Positions 22,853 through 33,847 of a DNA stretch of 64,000 bases are shown one piece after another. The notes under the pieces were generated by a model. The model searched no databases and was not told the origin of the DNA. It saw only the letters and a program-made list of their open reading frames with translations. A program made the position numbers and the translations under genes. The stretch is from Venturia oleaginea. Lineage: Eukaryota > Ascomycota > Dothideomycetes > Venturiales > Venturiaceae. The stretch's first letter is position 1, and each line of letters begins with the position of its first letter. The stretch is from NCBI GenBank assembly GCA_013176395.1, contig JABMLP010000016.1, positions 496,001-560,000 of the forward strand. Reading direction: 5' to 3'.

Positions 22853-23991
22853 TCAGATATACCTCAGATTTTTCAATATAACCACACCAATCTTCAAAAC
22901 ACCGTCAACATGCTGTACCACAATACGCATACCAAAACAACCATCCGTGGTTCTACCAAGCACCTGCATTACCCCAGTCAGTAACTCGACCAACCTCACA
23001 GATGCCGCAGGGATCCACATCGATTCAATCTGGAATCGTGCCAGGCGCGGCATTGGCTGCAGGAATATGCCGTCCAACTGCGTCGCTGACTTCGTGACGA
23101 GATCCGGAACGTGATAGAGACTCCAATCGACGGCAATATCGCGGAGGCCACGGTTTCCAGCTTCCAGACTCGTACGAAAGGTCATTCCCTAACAAATCTA
23201 CTTACTATTATAAATAGCTAATAGAAACTAGGTAGCTCCTAGTACTAATAGCCCTAGAGGATATTTAACCTCCTTAATAAACTTACTATTTTCTACGAAG
23301 GACTTGGTACTGCCTGGTCCTGCATAGAAAATAGTAAGTCTATTAATAAACATCCTCCGGGCTACTGGTACTATAAGCTGCCTACGGTATATAGTTCCTA
23401 ATAGCTGGTAATATAGTAGATAGTCTTGTTGAAACATGACCTTTCGTACGAGACAGGAAGCTGAAAACGGTGGACTGCGCGATATTGCCGTCCCTAGTTG
23501 AATGCCGCCAAACCACAGGATATTAATCTTCCCCAAGTCAAGCTCCTCCTCTTTTTTCGTGAAATTGTGCTCGGCGGTTGTGAGGTAGCAAATCATGGCG
23601 TCAATGCTGTCGGGGTTGCCGAAATCGAGCTGGACGATACCAGTATCTGCTTCCTGTGCTAGCCTCAGTACGAGATATGCCAGAACTGCTGTAAAAAATA
23701 CCATGAAGTTTTTCAATGCCTTGTCGAAAAATCCAGATTGAGAGAAGGTAATGATTTTGGGGAGCCTGTGCTCTTTCCCTTCGAATACCACCGTCATGTC
23801 CGCAAACTCTGTCGACCTGAACAGAATGTAGTCAGTCGTCCAGCCAGTAGTTTCAGAACAGTGAGAGAAGCTTACCCTCGAATCTTATCGATGAGACTCT
23901 TCGCCCAGCCAGCCAACGGAGTGCAGTAGTCGCGCGATGCCGATAACCACGGCGAACGAGAGGCGGCAGCGTCTCCATTGCTACTCGACAT
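22853..23991 (-). pseudogene. BTB/POZ family protein, copy 2, disrupted
   Basis: The minus strand starts well: ATG at 23991, exon 1 23991-23876 (MSSSNGDAAASRSPWLSA), and a second exon from 23816 with FADMTVVFEGKEHRLPK, SQSGFFDKALKNF and, after another intron, EADTGIVQLDF and DAMICYLTTAEHNF. Homology to the family stops near 23500. An inverted repeat with an A+T-rich core follows, after which the family motif GNRGLRDIAVDW reappears at about 23185-23117 without a proper join. The Cys-rich tail of the other copies is missing. It is best read as a gene broken by a local inverted duplication or insertion. Confidence 0.75.
23129..23492. repeat. Inverted repeat (57-58 base arms) around an A+T-rich core
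   Basis: Arm 23129-23186 and the reverse complement of 23436-23492 match at most positions; both encode the BTB-family piece MTFRT..EA.N.GLRDIAV. The 249-base core is A+T-rich, full of TAG/CTA words, and contains a nested perfect 14-base inverted repeat, CTTACTATTTTCTA at 23282-23295 pairing with 23325-23338. Confidence 0.85.
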
Positions 23992-24260
23992 TTGTTCGAT
24001 CGTGAGATGTAGTTGAGTTCAGGCTTCTCAATAGTTCGCGGCGCAGACGAGTTACGCCAGGGCGACTAGGCGGCATGTTAACAATCCGGCGTCGGATTGC
24101 AGCCTACATTCTAGTATCTGGCGTATAGCTCGTTAGGGTCGTCGCGAGGTTAGATTTCCTATAAAATTATTCTAGTTAGGAAGTAGGAAGTAAAGATTAC
24201 CCTACTTATATCTAGATTCTAAGAATGATCTTATCACTTGATTGCGGTATTTCCACCATC

Positions 24261-24420
24261 ACCCTATATAACCCCGCTACCCCCCTTCCCTCTTTCGCCC
24301 TATGACTCCGCTACCCCCTCTATCGCCCTACATAACCCCGCTAACCCCCTCTATCGCCCTATACGACTCCGCTACTCCCCTCTATCGCCCTATATAACCC
24401 CGCTAACCCCTTCTCGCCTA
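24261..24420. repeat. Minisatellite of ~30-base pyrimidine-rich units
   Basis: About five units built on CCCTATATAACCCCGCTAAC and CCCCTCTATCG, with small differences (CATAAC, TACGACTC). The unit pairs with no coding frame. Confidence 0.8.
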
Positions 24421-24462
24421 TCTATAGCGCGAGGTGGGGAGAACTCGCCGCGGTAGAATGGT

Positions 24463-24700
24463 CTGCAGCCTCCCGGTCCTCGGCCATATATATTCCGCGG
24501 ACTTATGTCCTTAAGTTCTGATGCCTCCCGGCTCAACTCCTCGACCTGAAGTCTGCGGGCGGATTATGTCCTTAATTAAGTTCTGATGTCTGCCGGCTCA
24601 ACTCCTCGACCTTTTCGAGCCTGAAGGGTGGAACGCCTCTAGAAGCAACTCATACATGCATTCCTTTCGACCCCTCTTATTACGTGGCCCGCACATTGGT
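24463..24700 (-). repeat. Inverted partial copy of the Zn(II)2Cys6 gene
   Basis: Reverse-complemented, this stretch matches 25137-25314 of the neighbouring regulator gene (from TGTGCGGGCCA to CCGGGAGGCTGCAG). It carries substitutions and an internal tandem duplication of about 60 bases around GTCGAGGAGTTGAGCCGG. It has no intact frame. The two arms lie about 440 bases apart. Confidence 0.85.
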
Positions 24701-24965
24701 ATTGGTGCGTGACTGTACGTCGTAGGTCGGCGATAATAGTCGCTACTGTTAGTACCTAAGAAATTCTAAAAGGTCTAGGGCCCCGACGTCCACGCGAGCG
24801 TTCTCGCCGATTGCCCGTCTCCCCGTTATCTTTATAGCAAACATAGTGGGTCAGAGTTCTTCTCGCATCTCTGGCCGACTGTAACCCACTGCACCAGCTC
24901 GACTTCCCAGACCAGCATTTAAAGAAGACGGAAACCCAAGAGTCTTGATAGAAGTGGAGACCGAA

Positions 24966-25688
24966 ATGGATGTGGGGGTGACATACAAACCAGCGTTGAA
25001 GCGAGCGGCAAAAAGGCAGGCAATTATCCATGTAGCTTGCGGGCATTGCCAAAAACAGAAGAGCAAGGTAAGAGCAAATACTTTCTGTCCCGGCTGAGAC
25101 AATGTACTGATTGCTTTCCTAAAGTGCGACGGTGCTCGACCAGTGTGCGGGCCATGTAATAAGAGGGGTCGAAAGGAATGCATGTATGAGTTGCCTCGCA
25201 ACCAAACGCGTTCCACCTTCAGGCGCGAAAAGGTCAAGGAGTTGAGCCTGGAGACATCAGACCTTAAGGACATAATCCGCGGAATATGCATGGCCGAGGA
25301 CCGGGAGGCTGCAGTGAAAGCGGCACGCACGCTGGTTGACACCGACTTCGCCAACATCCAGGAGGTTGCCCAATTGCTGCGCTCCTCGGAGTCTTTACCG
25401 ACTTTCGCCACCCCAGATTTCAACCTGGAGCTGCAGGCTCGCACCGACTCAATGTTCTGGCACGACATGTCGCCTTCGCCGAATGGGTTCCAGCTCCCCG
25501 TCTCTTACTGTGTGCCGCAGCAGGCAGGTCATAGAACGAGCAGCCCCGGAGGAAATTGGCCGTTCTCCGCACATGACTTGGAACTGCCCCGCTGGTCTCC
25601 AGCTCTTCCTGAAAAGATGAAGAGCGGGAAAGACCGTGTGCTTCAAGCCGAAGAAGAGGCTCAAATCCCGCAGTTTTGCCTCGAATAG
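24966..25688 (+). CDS. Short Zn(II)2Cys6 transcription factor
   Basis: Two exons, 24966-25067 and 25125-25688, encode 221 residues; the intron splits the binuclear cluster in phase 0. The cluster reads CGHCQKQKSKCDG..PVCGPCNKRGRKEC, all six cysteines in the canonical spacing, followed by a short linker and a leucine-containing helix (KVKELSLETSDLKDIIRGI) that could dimerise. There is no fungal middle homology region, so the protein is short compared with typical 400-700 residue members. It may be truncated at the C-terminus or belong to the class of short cluster regulators. An inverted, decayed copy of its central exon lies just upstream. No obvious target cluster adjoins it. Confidence 0.75.
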
Positions 25689-27983
25689 ACTAGGACGCGA
25701 GGCGACGTCTGCAGACTTCGTCGAGGAGGTGTGACTAGGTAGCTGTTCCAAGATGGTGACGAGTTTTGCGGACAGGAACAGTCGGGGGTGCATCAGCAAT
25801 GGATGGCAATGGGTTTCCGTAAGATAATCAACGTGAACGAGTGACGGTAGGCGATCTGGAGAGAGCGATCAGCAGGTAATCAAGCTCGTCACGACTTCCC
25901 CCAAAGAACGATACACTAGCTCATCATGCTCTCTCTGCCGTAACACCGACGCAATTCCCTCCAATCTTCTCTGAGAGTCTTTCGACAAACTGCACTCCTC
26001 TGCTCACCCACGCGAGGTGCGATATTGTGATCAGGTTCAAGTACGAGCAGCCCGTACAACAAATCCGTGCGGTGAAAAGCATATCAAACTTGATCTTGTG
26101 AGAGAATGTTGCAACAAGAGTGACTCAAGTAGTAGACTCTTGTAAGACAGAGTGAAAGATCGATGTCGATAAATTCCGGCAATTTCTGGGAGAAAAACCG
26201 ATGTTGAATACCGAAACTCCAAAGAAAAAGCGGTATCTGGTACTTGCCGCCGAATCCAGTGTGCCGCCTTGAGTCACTCATTCTGCAACATACTCTTGCT
26301 AGATCCAATGGCCAGGTTAGGGGTCGCTTATCAAGCCTCTGCCTTCGCCCTCGCAATTGAGGAAACTGGCGGGCAGCTCTGCGGTAGAATTCACCTTAGC
26401 ACCATCCACTCCACATCAGCACTGGCCCATTCAAACTCACCCAAGAAGCACATTTCACGGTCGGCTGTGCTGGGAAGGAAGACAATCTTCCAACGTGGGC
26501 TCGCCAGCCATGACTCCCGAAATCCATGGTTCTGGTCTTGATGGCATAAATTAAATCGAAACCCGAAAAGGATGGTTTGTTAAACGAAACCAGAACTTTC
26601 GATATCTACACATCATCGTGACAAGATAATATTGCCTGCCGTCCGTCCATCAAAGGAGACACAAATACGAAAACACTACGACATCCGAGAGTAAGAGGTC
26701 CTCGCTAAACCCAGAGTCCCGGCCGGCACATCACACTCGTAACAACGTCCACCTCCGCAACAATTTCACTAAGGAAAAACCCCCATCGTGATGATAACGT
26801 CTCCACCACCTCGCCTCATGTCCAACACTTTCACTCTCACTCTCCCCTTCCCTTCCCCCACACTCTCCCCTCTCTCTCTTTCAACCTACATCCCACAATC
26901 CACCACCACGACCCAAATCACATCCTCCATCCCATAAAATGACGATACAAACCCCACCACCACCACCGCTACCGCCCCGCCACAAACACAAAAACCGAAT
27001 AACCAAAGGCCACTCACCGCGCCACCTCAAAAGAAATACACACGCAAGGGACGGCTCTTCGGTCAAAAAATCCCGTAATCCCCCTTCCCAATCCAAACAC
27101 CTCAACACCAACAATCACAACCAAGGGAGACGTACATCATCGGAAGACTAAAATTCCATATTCATCGTCTCCCACAGTCCCTCATTGGAATCATTCGAAG
27201 CAAGCAAGCAAGTAAACAAGCCAGTCATCGAGGCGCGCGAGCCTTCCACGCCGCCAAGACCATCCAACAAATTCTAGTCCCACGGAACTCACTCACATCT
27301 TCGTTTATTCAAGTGCGCACGCCGTAGGTTTTCTCCATCCCATCGCCACGCACAAGGAGAAACAAAAAATGCCAAGAATCATGGTAAAGTTAAGAACCTT
27401 CATTATTACATCTGGTTCTTCCTATGTGGACTATCCCCTCATGATGTATACCTACAATCTTTCGTGTATGCGTTATGAATTACAAGCTAAGTTTCTTCTT
27501 CTTCTCTGCTTTTCTCCAGCTCCCCCTTTGCCCCCTCGTACGCAAAAGGACTTGCCACCACGTTTTTTCCTCCCCCATTTTCTCTTCGTCTGAACATGGA
27601 TACCGTCTCCAAAAGGTAGTAGCCGCACGGTTATCCCATATATTTGCACTTTCTACTCGTCGTTACCTGTCAATGACGAGAGAGTGAGTAAGCCAAGCCA
27701 TCAGGAGTGAAAAGAAGTCGCTGAACAGTCGCTAAAAACCGCTGGACATCCATCCCAGGAAGGCAATCAAGAGAAGGCAGCAATTCAATAAAAATATAAA
27801 TGGGGTATTTGAAGAATCCCGAACTCCTCGACCGCTGCCGCTGCCGTTGCTGCCATGATGCTCTGCGAGGCACACAGTGTATTGACCGCCCGGTCGCGTC
27901 GTTCTTCATATCGTCATGTTGCGCACACAGTTGAGAGGAAGCAGTGCTACCGTGGTGACGGCAGGCTATACGCGTTCAGGGCA
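25689..27983. other. 2.3 kb without a convincing gene
   Basis: Short open frames on both strands show no family features. Bases 26,740-27,140 are strikingly poor in G on the plus strand (A/C-rich). The rest looks like ordinary promoter or flank DNA. Confidence 0.45.
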
Positions 27984-29084
27984 TTACTGAGTGTTGGTGG
28001 TGAAGTTCAGGTAATCCAGGTCGGAACTGGTGACACTCTGGCCAATGGACGTAGAACGCCTTTCCTCATACCTCGTCTCCGACTTGTCTTCAAATGATCC
28101 CTCATTGTACGACTGCGTCAGCAGATTGTGCGTTGTCTCCTCGTTGTTCAGGTTTGTCCCGTACAAATCGGCTGAGGCAGGTGGTAATGTTGCCACGGTA
28201 TTCTTCAGATAATCTCGGAGGGCCACGCAATCGCAATCGGAGTGCTCGAGGCACTTGCATTTGAGCATGAGAAGTTCGTTGCGCAGCATTGACACGTAGG
28301 CAACCAGCATCTCTCGTTGGCTTTGAAGATCCCTAGCCTTCTCCTCCAAGCTGTTTGTCCACTCTTTCTTCTTCTGGCGGCATTTACTAGCAGCGACTCG
28401 ATTACGTTCGAGGAACTTCTCGCGCTGAGCTATTTCTTCTGGGGTGAGGTGCGACAAGTCTTCTTCTTCCACCTGAACTTCGCTGTTCTTTCGCGATTTG
28501 CGTGCGGTGCTGCCGTCGGCCGTCGTCCTCGACCGCTTCCTCGATTTTGGTTTTGCCTCGTGTGCGACATGTGTTTGGAACATCGTATCTTGCGGAGGCG
28601 TTGGCTGGCCATTGCGTATGCTGACAGAAGGTTCACCAATAATCCACATTTTACCCTGATCATGTCCCATGTTAGGCGAGAAATTGTCTCCTTTGAATGA
28701 GTCCCAAAAGTTGGACTCTGCAACATAGCTCATGCCCGATCGTGACAGGGTAGCGTCCAGAGATCCATCACTTCCAGCCATAGTCGTGGCGATTCCATCG
28801 CCGTGCTGAAAAGCAGGCTGTTGGACGTAGGCCATCATTTCTGCCAACTGCTGATCGATGTCTGTCGAAGGCGCGGGTGAACCTGAGTAACCAGAATCTT
28901 GGTTGTGAAGTTGTTTTTGAGTGTGTAGTTTCTTGAGTGACTGTTCGCAGACATGTAGTCGGGACGAAGTGTGTGTGGCAAACAGATTCGAGAATGCGAC
29001 GGCTTTTACCAAGTGGCAAGCAAGAGCAATATGCGGGAGCTGCAGTGAAGTGATGAGTGCAGTCCAGGGCCAAACAGGTTTCAT
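27984..29084 (-). CDS. bZIP transcription factor, ATF/CREB type
   Basis: Open for 366 residues on the minus strand. The bZIP lies at about residues 222-285: basic region REKFLERNRVAASKCRQKKK (N..AA.(S/A)KCR signature of ATF/CREB factors), followed by a leucine zipper and the conserved CKCLEHSDCDC that ends this subfamily's zipper. N-terminal to it are a Ser/Thr/Pro/Gln-rich region and a basic patch (KPKSRKRSR), a likely nuclear signal. Fungal relatives (Atf1/AtfA-like) act under stress-activated MAP kinases. The true N-terminus is unsure: the first ~48 residues look non-coding, and a strong acceptor (GCGAACAG just before SLKKLH) suggests an unseen upstream exon, or translation may start at M83/M84. 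Confidence 0.78.
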   Translation of the reverse strand: MKPVWPWTALITSLQLPHIALACHLVKAVAFSNLFATHTSSRLHVCEQSLKKLHTQKQLHNQDSGYSGSPAPSTDIDQQLAEMMAYVQQPAFQHGDGIATTMAGSDGSLDATLSRSGMSYVAESNFWDSFKGDNFSPNMGHDQGKMWIIGEPSVSIRNGQPTPPQDTMFQTHVAHEAKPKSRKRSRTTADGSTARKSRKNSEVQVEEEDLSHLTPEEIAQREKFLERNRVAASKCRQKKKEWTNSLEEKARDLQSQREMLVAYVSMLRNELLMLKCKCLEHSDCDCVALRDYLKNTVATLPPASADLYGTNLNNEETTHNLLTQSYNEGSFEDKSETRYEERRSTSIGQSVTSSDLDYLNFTTNTQ

Positions 29085-30788
29085 GGCTCGTCACATACCT
29101 AGAATTCGGAAAGTTCTCCGCGCGCCTACCTTCAAAACAGGGTATTCAGGACGAGGATGTCTGGTAATGGCGTAATGTGGTAAGGTGTTTGAACCCAGCG
29201 CAGCGTCTGCAATCCACAATGCGCACCACAATGTGCAAGCAGGTGGACAGGGCTGGAGAGCTCTAAAGGGCGGTTGTCGGCTAGCAGTACATCAACAATG
29301 CGAGGCAGGATGGTGATGTTGAAGCTTGAAGGTGTGCGAATTGTGATGGTGCTCAAGCTTCAGCTCCAGCTCAAGCTCAATCTGCGGGATGGGATGCGCC
29401 TCTATGGGAGCCGATGGTGGCGGATAGGTGGGAAGAGAGTTGAGAAGGATTGTTAAGGTGGAGAAGTTTAGTTGGGCCAGGCGCTCTATCCGATTAGCGA
29501 ATCAGGACGATCAATGGAGACAAGCAGCCAATTTAAGACGACAATGAAATGGCAGCGCGTTTGATGGTTTGCAGACGGTAGTAGTAGTTTTCAATGCTGC
29601 GACGACAGAGTGACTGGCCGAGTACAGCACGAAGAATCGATTGGAGCCCGGCAGTTGTCCAAGGCACCACCAATAATGCGAAGAGGCTGCTCGCAGTTCC
29701 AAAAACATAGCCAATGCCCAACTAAACATCGTCGGGTAAGCTACACGTCGAAAAGGCCAAGTGCCAATCCCAGAGCTTCAGAATCTGCAGCGCGAGTCAT
29801 TAGCATATTCTAGCAATCGCCAGAAGAAAATCGAGCTGAGGCCGAAGAACCATCTCCGCGTTGTGTGACTCGCGGACATGGCATTCTCACAATGCCATGC
29901 TGTGAAGAATTTTCCCCATCTCAGAGGCCCATCCCGTATCGAGTTATACCATGACATAGATGGCTTGATCCTCCCCATGGAAACTCCCGCCGACATTGAC
30001 CATGGCTCACATGATTCCATACTATACCCTGTGCAGCATCTATCTCAACAGAAATCCCTCGTCAACCCTGCGCCTTGGACAGCCCAAGTTCTCTGCGTTG
30101 CAGAATAGTCCAACCACAACCAGCATCCGCATTCTTCTCGGATTCCTATGTCTCACCATGCTGATCTCAACAGGGAATACGTGCATCGGATTTGGCAAAT
30201 GGCATGGGTTTTCATCCAATTCTTAACAATCAGCTTCGGGTTTCGAAGTCTTATCTCCTCTAGCCGAGGCGATTCGACTTGGCCGTCCCATCGCCACCTT
30301 ACATCTACCATGTGCCTGGCAATGCTTGACACATTTTTGTAAGCTCGAAAGGCATTCTCCGGCGCCAGTTTCCGAGTGGTGTTTCTGGAAGCCCACTAGC
30401 AAGGAATATATGTCTTCTTGATGCGGACTCGTAGCCCGGCTCCGCGTCTCGACGACGAAAGAGGAAGAACCACGTCTTCGTGGCTGCCGTGGCTGGATCA
30501 CGTTATTTTCTAGAAAATGCCTGCCCATCATCATACTTCCCCCTTATTCCCCTTGCGCTCCATCCTCTTGAATATCACACGTCTTTATTTCCGCATAGGT
30601 GAACAGATTACAGCACAACAACAACATTTCCACTTACACGTGACAAGGGCTTTTCCCGTCCCATTGCAAGGGACTGGGCTCCAGCGCATAGAGCTGAATG
30701 TATTCCAAACTCTTCCTTGATCGACCATGACAACGCAAATGTGGTCTCCATCATCATCTCAACCATACTGCCAACGGCAAAATCCGCC
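29085..30788. other. Intergenic, divergent promoters
   Basis: Lies between the bZIP gene (minus) and the Sec2-domain gene (plus). It may contain a 5' exon of the bZIP gene. Other short open frames show no recognisable features. Confidence 0.45.
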
Positions 30789-31517
30789 ATGAATATCTGT
30801 CCAGCCTGCGGAATCGATTGCGATGCCGATCAGCGAACAATTTCAGAGCTCCAGGCCCAGGTCAAATTGCTGACCGAAAAGGCCACAAACGCAGGTCCGT
30901 CATAGTGCCCACCACAACACCCTGCAGCCGCGAATAGCCTCTCACTTGAACCACTTTATATCGCCTAAGCACCTTGACTAATCCGTCTCATAACAGTGGA
31001 CAAGCTTGCAGACTACGAAGACGAGATTCGCAGGCTGAAAAACGACTTCTCCGCGGGTGACTGTTCAGATGAACGGCCACCGCCTGTAAGTCCATCGTCC
31101 GCTCCGGAAGGAGCACCTACTGGCGGTGTCTTTCCTGGGCGCTTTGCGGCGTTGATGGGAGCGAAGAGGTTCTCAGCCGCACCTACGCCTACAGAAGAAC
31201 GTCCTTCTACTGCTCCGTCACGGCGCGAATCGTCACGGCGTGAATCAGACCTTGCCGCTGCGTTGGCGAAAGAGCATGAATTGAGGGAGAAGGCTGAGGG
31301 TCAGGCAAATCAGATGAGCGTGGAGATTGAGGAACTTAGTGTTACGTTATTCCAGCAGGCCAACGAGATGGTTGCGGAAGAGCGCAGGGCCCGCGCGAAG
31401 CTAGAGGAGAGAGTTGAGGTACTCGAGAAGAGGGATACTGAGAAGAGGAAGAGGTTGGAGAGGCTGGAGGGTGCGCTGAAAAGGATTGAGAGGGTACGTG
31501 GCATGCTGAGTACTTGA
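30789..31517 (+). CDS. Sec2-domain (Rab guanine-nucleotide exchange factor-like) protein
   Basis: Two exons, 30789-30894 and 30997-31517, encode 208 residues; the intron has a CTAAT branch and is in phase (G|TG, Val). The N-terminus has a CPACG pair. The middle is Pro/Ser-rich (TPTEERPSTAPSRRESSRR). The C-terminal ~95 residues form a long coiled coil, LAKEHELREKAEGQANQMS to RIERVRGML, matching the Sec2p domain of fungal Sec2 and metazoan Rabin8, including the IEELSVTLFQQANEMV core. Sec2 activates the Rab GTPase Sec4 on secretory vesicles. This protein is much shorter than Sec2 itself, so it may be one of the small Sec2-domain relatives found in moulds. First in-frame ATG used. Confidence 0.78.
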
Positions 31518-32011
31518 GCTGCATCACCGTATTGTGAACTCGACATTCACGATCCTTCCTCACATGGTGGTTTTCGCACGTCAATCAGAAGAATTCATTG
31601 AAGCTCGCGCCTGCGGTGCTGAGATGCCGATCAGAGCGTGGGATGACTTGGGAAGCAAGAGATGGCACTTGGCAAAGCAGAACCAGATTGGAGAGTTCAG
31701 CATTGCACGATGATAGCCGTTAAATTCCTCAAGCATCAGCATCCTCTCCACCACGACCAAATACAAAGCTACGTCGATGGCAGAATACACAGTCGCGCCC
31801 ATGCTCAAGGTTAGTAAGAGAAAGTAGTTGGACTGGAATAGACAGCTATGGGCAAGTGATGATTCCTTCGACATACCGTGTATAACATGTATCAGCGATG
31901 CAAAATATTGCGTTAATGATCTCTATATGTCTATATTCAAGCCTTGTGTTCCATCGTTCAGCAATCCACGAAATGTTTTACGTTGGTAAAATCTCGTTGT
32001 TCTTGTAAAGA
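31518..32011. other. Intergenic
   Basis: 3' flank of the Sec2-domain gene. The open frame on the minus strand at 31581-31874 has no support beyond length. Confidence 0.45.
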
Positions 32012-32640
32012 TTAGACGAACTCCATCCATACAGCTTTGACAGCACACACGGTATCTTTCAATCCCGTTCCCCTCCAAATCTCGAAACCGAAGATACCAT
32101 TAGATTGGCACCCCCTCCAATCCAGATCAACATGCACAAATCCCGACGATCCCTAACCAAGTGTCCAATGGACGGCATCAAACAAATAATTGAAAATACA
32201 AATACCATCAGAGGGCGGAAACACTAGTCACCTCTCCCCACTCTCCGAAATTTCGTTATCTACGCACCTGCAATCCTTGTCGACGAATCCGGTTCCAAGA
32301 CACCCTCTGGACCAGACATGGAAAACTCATACCACACTTGACCCGGACCTCTCCTCCATCTCTAACCCCCCTTGGTAATAACGCGGCTCTATGGGGGTTT
32401 CCCGATAAACGGTAGAGGGGAGGGTAGGAAGTCTAGAACTTACCCCGTTTCCGTTTGCCCAGATTTTCTGGTAAGATTGTGAGATCGGGCCGTGTGGTGC
32501 GATATGAATACCGTTTGGGAAACGGAGGTGTCGGGATGTTTTTGGGATGGGGGATGGGAGGGGAGTGGTTGGAGTTTCCTACTTGGATTTGTTAGTGGTT
32601 TTTTAGAATGCATCATGTTGTGTTGTGCGGATAGCGTGGT
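32012..32640 (-). CDS. Possible small spliced gene, unrecognised
   Basis: The minus strand from 32152 to 32012 encodes 46 residues that look like real protein (GFVHVDLDWRGCQSNGIFGF and WRGTGLKDTVCAVKAVWMEF, then stop). It is preceded by a good acceptor (TTGGTTAG). Upstream on the same strand another protein-like piece, FPNGIHIAPHGPISQSYQKI, ends at a GTAAGT donor (about 32,440). The pieces cannot be joined into a single phase-consistent model with confidence; several intron choices are possible. No family is recognised. It could be a small gene or a decayed one. Confidence 0.25.
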
Positions 32641-33847
32641 TTTATTTTGATGTGGAATGTAGCTTGTGTGTGGGTCTGAATGGTTGGTTGAGGGTGGGTA
32701 GGGTCTCTTGCTCTTAGATTTGCGGTGCGGTATTACGGTAGAGTTGAGATTGCTCTCTTCTTGTTTCTTGGAAACTGAAATCCGGGCGAATTCTTATTGT
32801 AAGTATTACTGTGTTTTTCTTCGGCGCTGGATATGATGTTTTCTGAGTAGAAGTTACATTCTATGTTCTATGTATACTATCTCGCCAATGTATCATTCCC
32901 GCCCCATTCCATTGAAGTATTCTAGCGGATTTAGCGTAGCGGGGATAATTTGTGGGAGGCTCGGTTTCTGATCGACGATGGACGACACTGAAAACGAATT
33001 CGTTGATGGAATCGAGGGAGTACATTGCGACCGATTTCACGAGCAAACCCTTGAAGTTTAGTGGTTGTGGAATTAGTGGGGAAGGGCTTGGGGGTTCTCG
33101 GAGTATGGCCGTTTGGGAAGGCCCTTGGGAATTATGACTCCTTTTCGCGGGGTTGGAAATTGTTGAGGGGTGGAGGGGGGTTGTAGCTCCGTGAAGGGTT
33201 GTAGTGGTTGTGGGGTGATCGGACCAGAGTTTGGAGAAGAATTGTGATTGGAAAGGGAAAGGCCCTTGTTTGGAAGGTACCTATAGTAGATCTTTGTGAT
33301 TTAATGCTTGGGAGTTGGAACGCTTGGACTGGGCTGGTGCGGATTGGGTCTTGGATGCGCTGTTTTGGATTTGGGATTACGGAATTGGGAAAGGTCGTTG
33401 TTATGGTGTTCTTTACCTATATAGAAGGGAACGGACTCGAGGGAGCTGTAGTCGGTCTGATTAATACTTTGCGACAGAGTCGAAGTCAACCTTTTAGACA
33501 CTTTGAAGATGACCATTTCCAAGGCATGGTGTGTATGATCTTGGCTGTTGAAGTCGTTCTCGAATTGTTTTCAACTTCCTATTCAACTCGAATCCCCGAG
33601 GCTATCTTTCCTGATTCTAATCACCCAACGTGCCTGAGCGCTTCGTGGTGCAAAATGCGTGGTGGTGAAGATGTGCGCAAGGTCATTGACAGGCTTCCGT
33701 ATCCGTATCTCTGCCCAAAGAAGCAAGTCCTTATCTGAGACGTTCCGTTGACTTGGCAGACTCCCAGTCACCCGCCTTTGTTTACTACTACATCTTCTGC
33801 CATTTCCATCCTTCATTCTTTTTTTCTGTACCTGCATCATTGTCAGC
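32641..33847. other. Intergenic, G/T-rich
   Basis: Upstream flank of the M28 peptidase. A 176-codon open frame at 33208-33738 (plus) has no recognisable domain and a low-complexity Gly/Val/Trp-rich start. It is not supported as a gene. Confidence 0.45.

Noticed and set aside
24851..25468. 205-codon minus-strand ORF over the Zn(II)2Cys6 gene
   Set aside because: A shadow of the regulator frame, without any recognisable protein feature.
33208..33738. 176-codon ORF upstream of the M28 peptidase
   Set aside because: Unusual composition, no domain, no promoter or splice context, and it lies in a G/T-rich island that favours long open frames.
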